Shown: positions 50,857-58,629 of the stretch, one piece after another
Numbering within the stretch: the first letter of the stretch is position 1
Layout of the letters: every line of letters begins with the position of its first letter
Notes under the pieces: model-generated
The model's input: only the letters and a program-made list of their open reading frames with translations
Databases searched by the model: none
What the model was told of the DNA's origin: nothing
Position numbers and translations under genes: made by a program
Assembly: GCA_001664505.1 (NCBI GenBank)
Contig: CP011806.1
Coordinates: 5,921,001-5,985,000, forward strand
Reading direction: 5' to 3'
DNA from: Acidobacteria bacterium Mor1
Lineage (GTDB): Bacteria; Acidobacteriota; Polarisedimenticolia; Polarisedimenticolales; Polarisedimenticolaceae
DNA: 64,000 nt

Positions 50857-52002
50857 ATGAAAACGTGGAGTGGAATCGCGGCGCTGACCATCGTCACGCT
50901 GCTGGTGGGTGCTCCCGCGGTCGCCGAGTCGACCACCCCGCCGACGAACCTCAAGCTTGTGGGAGACCACTGGACTCCCTGGGATCCGCCGGCGGCAGGA
51001 CCCGATGACTACATCATCCAGAAAGGGGATACCCTCTGGGACCTCGCCGGCCAGTGGCTGGGCGATCCGTTCCTCTGGCCCCAGATCTGGGATGAGAACC
51101 GCTACATCCTGGATAGCCACTGGATCTACCCCGGGGACCCGCTTGTGGTGCCCGGACGTCCTACCGTGGTTCCGCCCGAGGGTCCGCCGACCCTGAGCGA
51201 GAACAGCGGCGACGAAGGCGACGGCACCGAGGCGGAGCCCTGGCCTGAAGAGGTCGCCCAGGCCGATCCGCTGCCTGCCGACTCCGGCGCGGGTGCACCG
51301 CCGGTGCGTGAGGTTCCGCTGCTTCCCGTCGCCGATCCGGTCGACGTCTACTGCTCGGGCTACATCGAGTCCGGCGAGGTGGATGCCGAGCTGGCGGTCG
51401 CGGGCAAGAAACTCGAGCGGGAGATCCTCGGCCAGGGTGACGTGATCTACCTCAGCGCCGGCCGGGATCTGGGCATCGAGCCCGGAACCGACTGGAGCGT
51501 CGTGCGCGAGACCCGCCTGGTGACCCACCCGGTCACCGGAGTCGAGCTCGGCACCTACGTGCGCCGGCTCGGCCGCGTTCGCGTGATGGCCGTGCAGGAC
51601 AACACGTCCATGGGTGTGATCGAGATGTCCTGCGAGGACATCCACGTCGACGACACCCTGGTGCCCTGGAACGAGATTCCGATTCCGGTCATGGCCCGTC
51701 CGGGCCTCGACGGGGACGACACCGACGAGACCGGCGGTGCCAACGGCTACATCGTGGCCGTGGGTGACGACATCAGCGCCTTCGGCGAGGGGCACGTGGT
51801 CCACACCGATCTCGGCGATCTTGCCGGCGTCCGTCCGGGTGCGCTCCTGCGGTTCTACCGTGAGCGCGAGAACAACCTGCCTCGCCGGGTGCTTGCCCAG
51901 GGGGTCGTGCTGACCGTCGAGGAAGGCACCTCCACGGTTCGCATCATCGACTCGCTGATGGAGAGCGAGCTGGGTGACCGGGTCGAGGTTGCGCGTCAGT
52001 AG
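50857..52002 (+). CDS. LysM-domain secreted protein
   Basis: 381 residues from ATG with GGAG eight bases ahead, starting a signal peptide (WSGIAALTIVTLLVGAPAVA). One LysM domain at about 50-95 (DYIIQKGDTLWDLAGQWLGDPFLWPQIWDENRYI, then IYPGDPLVVP) would bind peptidoglycan. The remaining 280 residues are beta-rich with no motif I recognise; a Pro/Glu/Asp-rich stretch (110-160) separates them. Similar LysM proteins in Acidobacteria and Deltaproteobacteria are of unknown function. It has its own promoter and a strong terminator, so it is probably monocistronic. Confidence 0.82.
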   Translation: MKTWSGIAALTIVTLLVGAPAVAESTTPPTNLKLVGDHWTPWDPPAAGPDDYIIQKGDTLWDLAGQWLGDPFLWPQIWDENRYILDSHWIYPGDPLVVPGRPTVVPPEGPPTLSENSGDEGDGTEAEPWPEEVAQADPLPADSGAGAPPVREVPLLPVADPVDVYCSGYIESGEVDAELAVAGKKLEREILGQGDVIYLSAGRDLGIEPGTDWSVVRETRLVTHPVTGVELGTYVRRLGRVRVMAVQDNTSMGVIEMSCEDIHVDDTLVPWNEIPIPVMARPGLDGDDTDETGGANGYIVAVGDDISAFGEGHVVHTDLGDLAGVRPGALLRFYRERENNLPRRVLAQGVVLTVEEGTSTVRIIDSLMESELGDRVEVARQ

Positions 52003-52030
52003 TTCGACGCACATCAGAGCTGACAGGAAA

Positions 52031-52055
52031 GGCGGGCCCCAGGGCCCGCCTTTTT
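52031..52055 (+). terminator. Rho-independent terminator after the LysM gene
   Basis: GGCGGGCCC and GGGCCCGCC form a nine-base-pair stem around a CA loop (in practice an eight-pair stem with a four-base loop), followed by TTTTT. It is 28 bases past the LysM stop and fits a classical intrinsic terminator. Confidence 0.88.
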
Positions 52056-52074
52056 CGTATTTGGTCGTGCCGGC

Positions 52075-52545
52075 CTACTGGATGGGAGGTTCGGCTCCCA
52101 GAGCGCTCAGGTAGAGCAGCGGCTGGTCCTTGCGCGGCGACTCGGCGATCAGTTCCATCGAGCGCCGCAGCACGTCGCGGCGGCTGATCTGCCCCAGCAG
52201 CATGTCCCCGTCGATCACCGGGAGGCGGCGGTAGTTGGTGTTGAGGAACATCTGGACGACCGAGAGGAACGAGGTGTCCGGCGCGATGGTGCGGCCCCGG
52301 TCGGTGTTCATGAAGTGGCCGACCAGGCTCGACGGAGTCTGGTCGTAGGCGGCGTCGACCAGCAGCTGCATGCAGCACTTCTCGGAGAAGACCCCCAGGT
52401 AGGTGCCTTGATCCACCACCGGTGCGCCGGAGATGCGGTGGGCCAGCAGTAGCTCGATCGCTTCCAGGGCGTCCATGTCGGGGGTGAGGGTCACCAGCTT
52501 CTCGGTCATGAAGTCACGTGCGACGATGGGAGGAGGTGGGTTCAT
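52075..52545 (-). CDS. Two-CBS-domain protein
   Basis: 156 residues consisting of two CBS domains (about 8-65 and 78-135: ARDFMTEKLVTLTPDMDALEAIELLLAHRISGAPVV, then VGHFMNTDRGRTIAPDTSFLSVVQMFLNTNYRRLPVID). CBS pairs bind adenosyl nucleotides and sense energy or metabolite state. No catalytic domain is fused. It is convergent with the LysM gene, across the terminator. The role is unknown. Confidence 0.85.
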   Translation of the reverse strand: MNPPPPIVARDFMTEKLVTLTPDMDALEAIELLLAHRISGAPVVDQGTYLGVFSEKCCMQLLVDAAYDQTPSSLVGHFMNTDRGRTIAPDTSFLSVVQMFLNTNYRRLPVIDGDMLLGQISRRDVLRRSMELIAESPRKDQPLLYLSALGAEPPIQ

Positions 52546-52793
52546 GATCTCTCCTTTCGCGACGGGCGGGCGCCGGTCTGCGCCGCGCCAGGTGCCTTGA
52601 GTATACGCCGGACGTCGGGGCGGCCTCGCTTGGGAGGCGGCGCGGAGCGGCCGGGTTTACCTCGACGAGGGGCGCCCTGCTGGAGAAAGGGCCCTGGCGC
52701 GAGCTTTGTGGCGAGGTGGTGGGTTCCCCTCGGCCGCCTCGTTCAAGGTGGCCCGCGCCAACGGGCGAGACGGAGCCTGACGGCCGGTCGCCG

Positions 52794-54026
52794 CTAGATG
52801 CGGCGTAGCTTCTGGCGCAGGATCACGAGCTCCAGCGCCATCCCCGCCTTGGCCGCGACCCGTTGCCAGGCGACGCGGTCCGGGTTCGGCAGCGGGTTGG
52901 CCTCATGGTCGAGGTAGAGCAGGGCAGCGGTCCGTCCGGCGACCCGGATCGGTACCAGCTGAAGGGTGGCCGGCGTCCGGCCGCCGAGGACCGTGAACAG
53001 ATCGCGATCGCCCGAGTCCCCTGCCGGGGGGCCGAAGTAGAACTCGCCGTCGCGGGCGGTCCGGGCCAGCAGGTTGTCCCCGTCGGCCGGGAGCTCCACG
53101 GCGTGGATCAGGTCGTCACTCAGCCCGCGGCCGCGCCCGGTGACCCCGCGCAAACCCTGTTTGCCGATGGAGAACAGGGCGGCGCGAGAGGCATGTGTTG
53201 CGGAGTATTCCAGCAGGGCCCGGCCGACGCTCTCGGGATTGGGAGCCGCGACCAGCTGCTCCTCCAGGCGCTCCATCGGGTCCCGGGGAGACTCGGCTGC
53301 ACCGGTAGCCGCCGGTGTGGCCGCTGCGGCGCTGCCGCCGGCCGCGCCCGGGGCGTCCACTCCCGCCGGGGTCGCCAGCATGCCGGGCATGGTCGCCTCG
53401 GGGTCGGTGCCGGGGTCGTCCGGGCTGTCGGAGCGCAGGCCGTAGAGCAGTTGGCTGTCCGGCTCGGCATCGAGAGGCAGGCCGTCCAGTCCAAGCTCAC
53501 TCTCGGGCTCCGGTTCCGGAGCCGGACCCTCGGCGGGCGTGGCGTGCTGCCGCGCTTCCGACGGGGGAGCCAGGGAGAGCGAGCGAATGCCCTTGGCTTG
53601 AACCCGGTAGTAGCGCTCGAGGGCGCTGTAGAGCCGGTATTCGATGGTGACCCAGGGTTCGATTCGCAGGCCGCAGGCCGATTCCAGCTCGCGCAGGGCG
53701 ATCGGGTCCCGCGGATTGAGCATCGCCACCCGCAGCACACCGCCGGACTGCTGCATGGGGCAGGCCCGGTGCAGCTCGACCAGCGAGGCGGGGATCCTGC
53801 GGATCACATCGCCGGGAATGTCCTGGAGCTTCTCGCGAGAGGCGTAGGGGACGCCGATGGTGTCGGTCAGCGCCTCGCCGAGCATACGCTCGTCGACGAA
53901 GCCGAGCTTCAGCAGGTGCGAGGCCAGCTCGCCTCCGAAGAATCGCTGGGTGCGGCGAGCCTCGTCAACCTGTCCGCGGCTCACCTTGCCGGCGTTCAGC
54001 AGATACTCGACGACACGGTCCGACAC
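52794..54026 (-). CDS. MshEN-like N-terminal domain protein with GAF-like C-terminus
   Basis: 410 residues from GTG 54026 with GGAGG seven bases upstream. Residues 1-140 match the N-terminal region of type II secretion/type IV pilus ATPases (MshEN type: LLNAGKVSRGQVDEARRTQ, HLLKLGFVDERMLGEAL, LRVAMLNPRDPIALRELESACGLRIEPWVT), a domain that in MshE binds c-di-GMP. The ATPase itself is missing. A Pro/Glu/Ala linker of about 100 residues leads to a GAF-like region (about 270-405: LLEYSATHASRAALFSIGKQG, LVPIRVAGRTAALLYLDHEANP). It could be a stand-alone c-di-GMP or other nucleotide sensor; function inferred only from architecture. It lies 96 bases downstream of pnp. Confidence 0.72.
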   Translation of the reverse strand: MSDRVVEYLLNAGKVSRGQVDEARRTQRFFGGELASHLLKLGFVDERMLGEALTDTIGVPYASREKLQDIPGDVIRRIPASLVELHRACPMQQSGGVLRVAMLNPRDPIALRELESACGLRIEPWVTIEYRLYSALERYYRVQAKGIRSLSLAPPSEARQHATPAEGPAPEPEPESELGLDGLPLDAEPDSQLLYGLRSDSPDDPGTDPEATMPGMLATPAGVDAPGAAGGSAAAATPAATGAAESPRDPMERLEEQLVAAPNPESVGRALLEYSATHASRAALFSIGKQGLRGVTGRGRGLSDDLIHAVELPADGDNLLARTARDGEFYFGPPAGDSGDRDLFTVLGGRTPATLQLVPIRVAGRTAALLYLDHEANPLPNPDRVAWQRVAAKAGMALELVILRQKLRRI

Positions 54027-54086
54027 GTTGCGGCCTCCGTGGGTGCCCGGGGTCGGGAGTGCGGTCCCCCGAGGGGATCCGCGGAA

Positions 54087-54114
54087 GGAAGCGGTGCGCG
54101 GAGGCACCGCTTCC
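54087..54114 (-). terminator. Perfect 11-bp hairpin after pnp
   Basis: GGAAGCGGTGC and GCACCGCTTCC pair perfectly around a six-base loop, nine bases past the pnp stop on the minus strand. There is no U run, so it could act in RNA stability or Rho-dependent end formation instead of classical termination. Confidence 0.4.
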
Positions 54115-54122
54115 GTTCGGAT

Positions 54123-56510
54123 TCAGCGGTCGTTGTTGCCGCCGCGATCACCACCGCGATCGCCGCCACGATCGTCGCCGCCACCGCCGTCACGACGGGG
54201 GCCACGGTCGCGTCCGCCGCGACCACCACCACCGCCGCCGCGTCCGTCCCGGCGCGGGCCACGGTCACGGCCGCCGCGTCCCCCGCGGTCGCCGCCACGT
54301 CCGTCCCGGCGCGGACCACGGTCGCCGCCGCGGTCGCCACGATCACGGGAGTGCTCCTGGCGCTCGCCGCCACCTTCGGAGCCGGAGTCGTCGCCGCCAC
54401 CTTCACCGCGCTGCTTGTCCCGCAGCACGGCACGGCGGGAGAGCCGCACGCGGCCCTGGCCGTCGATGTCGATGACCTTGACGACGACCTCGTCCCCCTC
54501 GTTGATCACGTCGGTGACCTCCTCGATACGCTCCTCGGCGATCTCGGAGATGTGCAGCAGGCCGTCGACACCCGGGAGGATCTCGACGAACGCTCCGAAG
54601 TTGACCACGCGAACCGCCTTGCCGACGTAGGTCTTGCCCAGCTCGGCCTCGGCGGTCAGCTCCTTGATGATGTCCACCGCATGCTGGGCGGCATCCTCGT
54701 CGTTGGAGGCGATATCGACCCGGCCGTCGTCCTGGACCTCGATCTTGCAGCCGGTGCGCTCGACGATCGAGCGGATCATCTTGCCGCCGGGCCCGATGAT
54801 GTCGCGGATCTTGTCCTTGTCGATCTGGATCGTGATGATGCGCGGGGCGAACTTGGAGATGTCTTCCCGGTGGGAGTCGATCCCCTCGGCCATCTTGCCC
54901 AGGATGTGCATGCGGGCGTCCTTCGCCTGCTGCAGCGCCCGGGACATGATGTCGCGGGTGATCCCGGCGATCTTGATGTCCATCTGTAGCGCGGTGATGC
55001 CGTCGGCGGTGCCGGCGACCTTGAAGTCCATGTCGCCGTGGTGATCCTCGGCGCCGGCGATGTCGGTCATGATCACGGCGTTGTCGCCGTCCTTGACCAG
55101 GCCCATCGCGATACCGGCGACGGGCGCCTTCAGCGGTACGCCGGCGTCGAACATCGAGAGCGAACCGCCGCAGACCGTCGCCATCGACGACGAACCGTTG
55201 GATTCGAGGATGTCGGAGACGATGCGCACGACGTAGGGCCACTTTTCCTGCGAGGGCATGACCGGCATCAGCGCGCGCTCGGCGAGGGCGCCGTGACCGA
55301 TCTCGCGGCGGCCGGGGCCGCGCAGGAAGCGTGCTTCACCGACGGAGAACGGCGGGAAGTTGTAGTGCAGCATCACCCGGCGTTCGGACTCACCCTCGAT
55401 CCAGTCGAGTCGCTGGGCGTCGGCGGAGGTTCCGAGGGTGACCGTGGCCAGGGCCTGGGTCTCGCCGCGGGTGAAGAGAGCCGAGCCGTGGGTGCGGGGG
55501 AGTACGCCGACCTCGACGTCGATGTCGCGGATCTCGTCGAACGCGCGGCCGTCGAGACGCTTGCCGACGTTCATCACTTCTTCGCGCAGGATGATGTCCT
55601 GGATGTGATGCCAGTAGCTCGAAGCGAACTGCTTCTCCTCGGCCTGGTCATCCTCGAAGGATTCCATCATCGCTTTCTTCAGGGCGTCGACCTTGGCGTA
55701 GCTCTCGATCTTGCCCTTGTGCCGCATGGCGTCGGCCAGGGGTTCCTTCCACTCGGCCAGCAGCTTCTCGGCGAGCCCTTCCGGTTCGGCCTTCTTGGGC
55801 ACGTCGCGGAGGACCGGAGCGATCTCGGCGATCAGCTCCTTCTGCACGACGAGGATTTCCTTGATCGCGGCATGGCCTCTCTCGAGGGCCTCGACCATCT
55901 CGTCCTCGCTGACCTCCTTGGCACCGGCTTCGACCATCACGATGGCCTCGTCGGATCCGGCCACGATCAGATCGAGGCGGGATTCCGCCCGCTGCTCGAA
56001 GGTCGGGTTGATCATGTAGTCGCCGTCGGCGTTCAGTCCGACGCGGACGGCGGCGATCGGCGTGGCGAAGGGGATATTGGAAATACCGAGAGCGAACGAG
56101 GCGCCGGTGATGGCCAGCACGTCGGAGTCATTGCTCTGGTCGGTGGAGAGCACCATGGCGATGACCTGGGTCTCACAGTTCCAACCGTCGGGGAAGAGCG
56201 GCCGCAGGGGGCGGTCGATCATGCGCGAGGTCAGGGTCTCTTTTTCGTTGGGACGGCCTTCACGCTTGAAGAACCCGCCGGGGATCTTGCCGGCGGCGTA
56301 GGCGAACTCGCGATAGTCGACGGTGAGGGGAAGGAAGTCGACCCCTTCGCGAGGGGAGTTGGAAGAGACCGCGGTCACCAGGACGACGGTGTCGCCCATC
56401 CGAACGGTGACGGCACCGTCGGCCTGTTTGGCCATCTTGCCGGTCTCGACGACGAGTGTGTTCTCGCCTACGCGGACTTCTTTGGTACGAAGCAAAACTA
56501 CGGCTCCCAT
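54123..56510 (-). CDS. pnp: Polyribonucleotide nucleotidyltransferase (PNPase)
   Basis: 795 residues from ATG 56510; a TTG five codons later (56495) has GGGAG eight bases ahead and is a possible true start. Domains: RNase PH1 (about 10-145), helical domain (about 150-300), RNase PH2 (about 310-540), KH (about 550-610, IIGPGGKMIRSIVERTGCKIEV), S1 (about 620-695, YVGKAVRVVNFGAFVEILPGVDGLLHISEI) and a 90-residue tail of RGG/DRG repeats. PNPase degrades RNA 3' to 5' with phosphate and is a core of RNA decay. The Arg/Gly/Asp-rich tail is unusual against the E. coli enzyme. pnp is preceded by rpsO, as in most bacteria. Confidence 0.95.
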   Translation of the reverse strand: MGAVVLLRTKEVRVGENTLVVETGKMAKQADGAVTVRMGDTVVLVTAVSSNSPREGVDFLPLTVDYREFAYAAGKIPGGFFKREGRPNEKETLTSRMIDRPLRPLFPDGWNCETQVIAMVLSTDQSNDSDVLAITGASFALGISNIPFATPIAAVRVGLNADGDYMINPTFEQRAESRLDLIVAGSDEAIVMVEAGAKEVSEDEMVEALERGHAAIKEILVVQKELIAEIAPVLRDVPKKAEPEGLAEKLLAEWKEPLADAMRHKGKIESYAKVDALKKAMMESFEDDQAEEKQFASSYWHHIQDIILREEVMNVGKRLDGRAFDEIRDIDVEVGVLPRTHGSALFTRGETQALATVTLGTSADAQRLDWIEGESERRVMLHYNFPPFSVGEARFLRGPGRREIGHGALAERALMPVMPSQEKWPYVVRIVSDILESNGSSSMATVCGGSLSMFDAGVPLKAPVAGIAMGLVKDGDNAVIMTDIAGAEDHHGDMDFKVAGTADGITALQMDIKIAGITRDIMSRALQQAKDARMHILGKMAEGIDSHREDISKFAPRIITIQIDKDKIRDIIGPGGKMIRSIVERTGCKIEVQDDGRVDIASNDEDAAQHAVDIIKELTAEAELGKTYVGKAVRVVNFGAFVEILPGVDGLLHISEIAEERIEEVTDVINEGDEVVVKVIDIDGQGRVRLSRRAVLRDKQRGEGGGDDSGSEGGGERQEHSRDRGDRGGDRGPRRDGRGGDRGGRGGRDRGPRRDGRGGGGGGRGGRDRGPRRDGGGGDDRGGDRGGDRGGNNDR
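54126..54355 (-). repeat. RGG/DRG-coding low-complexity tail of pnp
   Basis: Imperfect tandem units encoding GGRDRGPRRDGRGG-type repeats make up the 3' end of pnp. The DNA repeats with CCGCCGCG/CGGTCACG-like units on the plus strand. The repeat is coding and possibly variable in copy number between relatives. Confidence 0.65.
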
Positions 56511-56600
56511 GCGCGCGCACGGACCTCGTGCACACAGAGGTATCGACGGAGGCGCCACGCCCCCGTTCCAGCAAACAAACTTGGGTGGGAAGAAACCCGG

Positions 56601-56870
56601 CTACTTACGGATGCCGAGTCGGCTGATGATTTGCTGGTAGCGATCAAGATTCTTGCGCTTGAGGTAATCCAGCAGCCGGCGACGCTTTCCGACCATCTTC
56701 AACAGACCCAGCCGAGAGTGGTGATCTTTCTTGTGGGACTGGAAGTGCTCGGTAAGGTACTCGATCCGTTTGGTCAGGATCGCGATCTGCACTTCAGGGG
56801 AACCGGTGTCCCCCTCGTGGGTCTGGTACTCACCGATCAGGTCGTTCTTGGATTCGCGAGACAGAGACAC
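56601..56870 (-). CDS. rpsO: 30S ribosomal protein S15
   Basis: 89 residues from GTG 56870, giving [15 protein letters not shown], which aligns with the E. coli start MSLSTEA and its 89-residue length; an ATG four codons further upstream would be 93 residues, and GAGG stands six bases before the GTG. S15 is a primary 16S rRNA binder of the platform. Hallmarks: [54 protein letters not shown]. It lies between truB and pnp, the usual order. Confidence 0.95.
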   Translation of the reverse strand: MSLSRESKNDLIGEYQTHEGDTGSPEVQIAILTKRIEYLTEHFQSHKKDHHSRLGLLKMVGKRRRLLDYLKRKNLDRYQQIISRLGIRK

Positions 56871-56963
56871 CGGCAACCTCATTCCGGACCCGCCGACGTG
56901 AGCGAACGGGCCAGATAACAGAGTTTCTTCTTCCTTATTCTTTTTTCTGACCGGCGAACGTTA

Positions 56964-57887
56964 TCACAGGGCCCGGGGGCCCGGCAAGCTGGCCACCACC
57001 ACCCTGGGACGCAGGGCGGCCTCGGAAATCTCGGCGACTCCCAGCAGCCTGCCGTCGGGTCCCAGGACCCGGCAAAACCCGTCGGACAGCCCCTCGGGTG
57101 CCACCAGGGGGTTGCCCGAAAGGAACCGCCGGACCTCCTCGGGATCGCCCAGATCGACCGGGGGAGGGGAGAGGGGCATCTCGGCCAGGGAGCGAAGGCC
57201 GGAGCGCAACATCTCCGGGGTCAGCAGGTCCAGCCCCGGGACCGGAACCGCGTCGGCCACGTCCAGGGGGCCGATCCGGGTCCGGCGCAGGGAGGCCAGG
57301 GTGCCCCCGCAGCCGAGGGCCTGTCCCAGGTCCCGGGCCAGGGAGCGGATGTAGGTTCCCGCCGAGACCGAGGCCTCGAAGCGGAACTCGCCCGGTTCGT
57401 CCCCGGGGCTCAACTCGAACCGCGACACCTGGACCCGGCGGGGGGTGACCTTGGCCTCGACCCCTTGGCGGGCCAGCTTGTAGAGCCGCTTGCCCCCGAC
57501 CTTGCGGGCGGAGACCGCCGGCGGCATCTGATCGAATTCTCCGGTGAGGCCGGCCGCCGCGTCCAGGACCGTTTCCGCATCGGGGAGCGGGCCCTCGTGC
57601 CGTTCCAGCACCTCGCCGGTGATGTCGTCACTCGAGGTGCGCAGGCCCAGGCGAAGGGTACCCTCGTAGTCTTTGGGCGAGCCCGGCAGAAAGCGGACCA
57701 GCCGGCTCGCCCGGCCCAGCACCAGGGGCAGTAGGCCGGTTGCCATCGGGTCGAGGGTGCCGGCGTGGCCGGTGCGGGCGCGCCCGGTCAACCAGCGGAC
57801 CTTGGCCACCACGTCGTGGCTGGTGCAGCCGGCAGGTTTGTCGATCAGCAGCAGCCCTTCCCAGAGGGGCTCTTCCCGCTCGGTCAC
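56964..57887 (-). CDS. truB: tRNA pseudouridine(55) synthase TruB
   Basis: 307 residues from GTG 57887, which overlaps the rbfA stop (GTGA). Motifs: GLLLIDKPAGCTSHDVV, the catalytic Asp in HAGTLDPMATGLL (about residue 45), KDYEGTLRLGLRTSSDDITGEV and GTYIRSLARDLGQAL, followed by a C-terminal PUA-like domain. It makes Psi55 in the T-loop of tRNAs. It sits between rbfA and rpsO. Confidence 0.95.
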   Translation of the reverse strand: MTEREEPLWEGLLLIDKPAGCTSHDVVAKVRWLTGRARTGHAGTLDPMATGLLPLVLGRASRLVRFLPGSPKDYEGTLRLGLRTSSDDITGEVLERHEGPLPDAETVLDAAAGLTGEFDQMPPAVSARKVGGKRLYKLARQGVEAKVTPRRVQVSRFELSPGDEPGEFRFEASVSAGTYIRSLARDLGQALGCGGTLASLRRTRIGPLDVADAVPVPGLDLLTPEMLRSGLRSLAEMPLSPPPVDLGDPEEVRRFLSGNPLVAPEGLSDGFCRVLGPDGRLLGVAEISEAALRPRVVVASLPGPRAL

Positions 57888-58288
57888 GAGGGGTCTTGCT
57901 CGCCGGGCCCCGCCTCCGGGTCCGCCGCTTCGGCGTCGGGATCGGGGCTGATCTCGATATCCGAGAGGATCTGCTCGATGCGCATGCCGGTCTCGAGGGC
58001 GGTATCCCACTCGAACTGGAGCTCCGGCGCATGCTTGAGCCGCGCTTCCCGGCCGACGGCCCCGCGCAGGAAGGTCGATGCCGCCTTGAGCCCCTGCAGG
58101 GTGCGTTGCCGATCCTCACCCTCGTCGAGGGATGACAGGAAGACCCGGGCGTGGCGCAGGTCGGTGGTCACCCGTACGTCGGTGATCGAGACCGCCCCGA
58201 CCCGGGGGTCCCGAACCTCCTCACGAATCAAGGTCGACAGGGTCTTGCGGATGACGTCCGCCACGCGGGCGGTGCGATGAGAAGTCAT
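57884..58288 (-). CDS. rbfA: Ribosome-binding factor A
   Basis: 134 residues from ATG 58288, which overlaps the stop of the upstream gene (ATGA). The KH-like RbfA core is seen in ARVADVIRKTLSTLIREEVRDPRVGAVSITDV and ARVFLSSLDE and APELQFEWDTALETGMRIEQIL. The final 20 residues are acidic and Pro-rich. RbfA helps 30S maturation and cold adaptation. The gene is in the infB-ylxP-rbfA-truB order. Confidence 0.93.
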   Translation of the reverse strand: MTSHRTARVADVIRKTLSTLIREEVRDPRVGAVSITDVRVTTDLRHARVFLSSLDEGEDRQRTLQGLKAASTFLRGAVGREARLKHAPELQFEWDTALETGMRIEQILSDIEISPDPDAEAADPEAGPGEQDPS

Positions 58289-58614
58289 TCCCAGTCCTCG
58301 TTCCAACCACCGGGGCCGCCGTCGATGCCGTCGATGAACTCGCTGCCGGTATCGATGATCTCCCCGGGGACGTGGGACTGGGCCTCATCGCGAACCGCCT
58401 CGAACAGACGTTCCAGCGGTTCGCGGCGAGAGGCGACCGAGACCACGGCCAGAGAGGCGCGCTGCCAGAGGTCGGCATGTTCTTCCAGCTCCGATACCGC
58501 GACGTTGTAGCGGGAGCGCAGCCGGTCCTTGACCCGACGCAGCACCTGTCGCTTGTTCTTCAGCGACTGGGCGCCGGGCAGATGAATCTCGAAGGTATAG
58601 ACGCCGATGGTCAA
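58285..58614 (-). CDS. YlxP-like DUF503 protein
   Basis: 109 residues from TTG 58614; the Shine-Dalgarno is weak. DUF503 hallmarks: IGVYTFEIHLPGAQSLKNKRQVLRRVKDRLRSRYNVAVSELEEHADLWQRASLAVVSV. The family is commonly encoded between infB and rbfA and is thought to act in ribosome assembly, though its mechanism is not known. It is 15 bases after infB and overlaps rbfA by four bases. Confidence 0.9.
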   Translation of the reverse strand: MTIGVYTFEIHLPGAQSLKNKRQVLRRVKDRLRSRYNVAVSELEEHADLWQRASLAVVSVASRREPLERLFEAVRDEAQSHVPGEIIDTGSEFIDGIDGGPGGWNEDWE

Positions 58615-58629
58615 ACGTCGCGCCGGAGA

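Noticed and set aside
52597..52797. A 66-codon plus-strand ORF between the CBS and MshEN genes
   Set aside because: It is Arg/Gly/Pro-rich like other random high-GC frames, with no motif or Shine-Dalgarno; the gap (52546-52793) shows no other feature.
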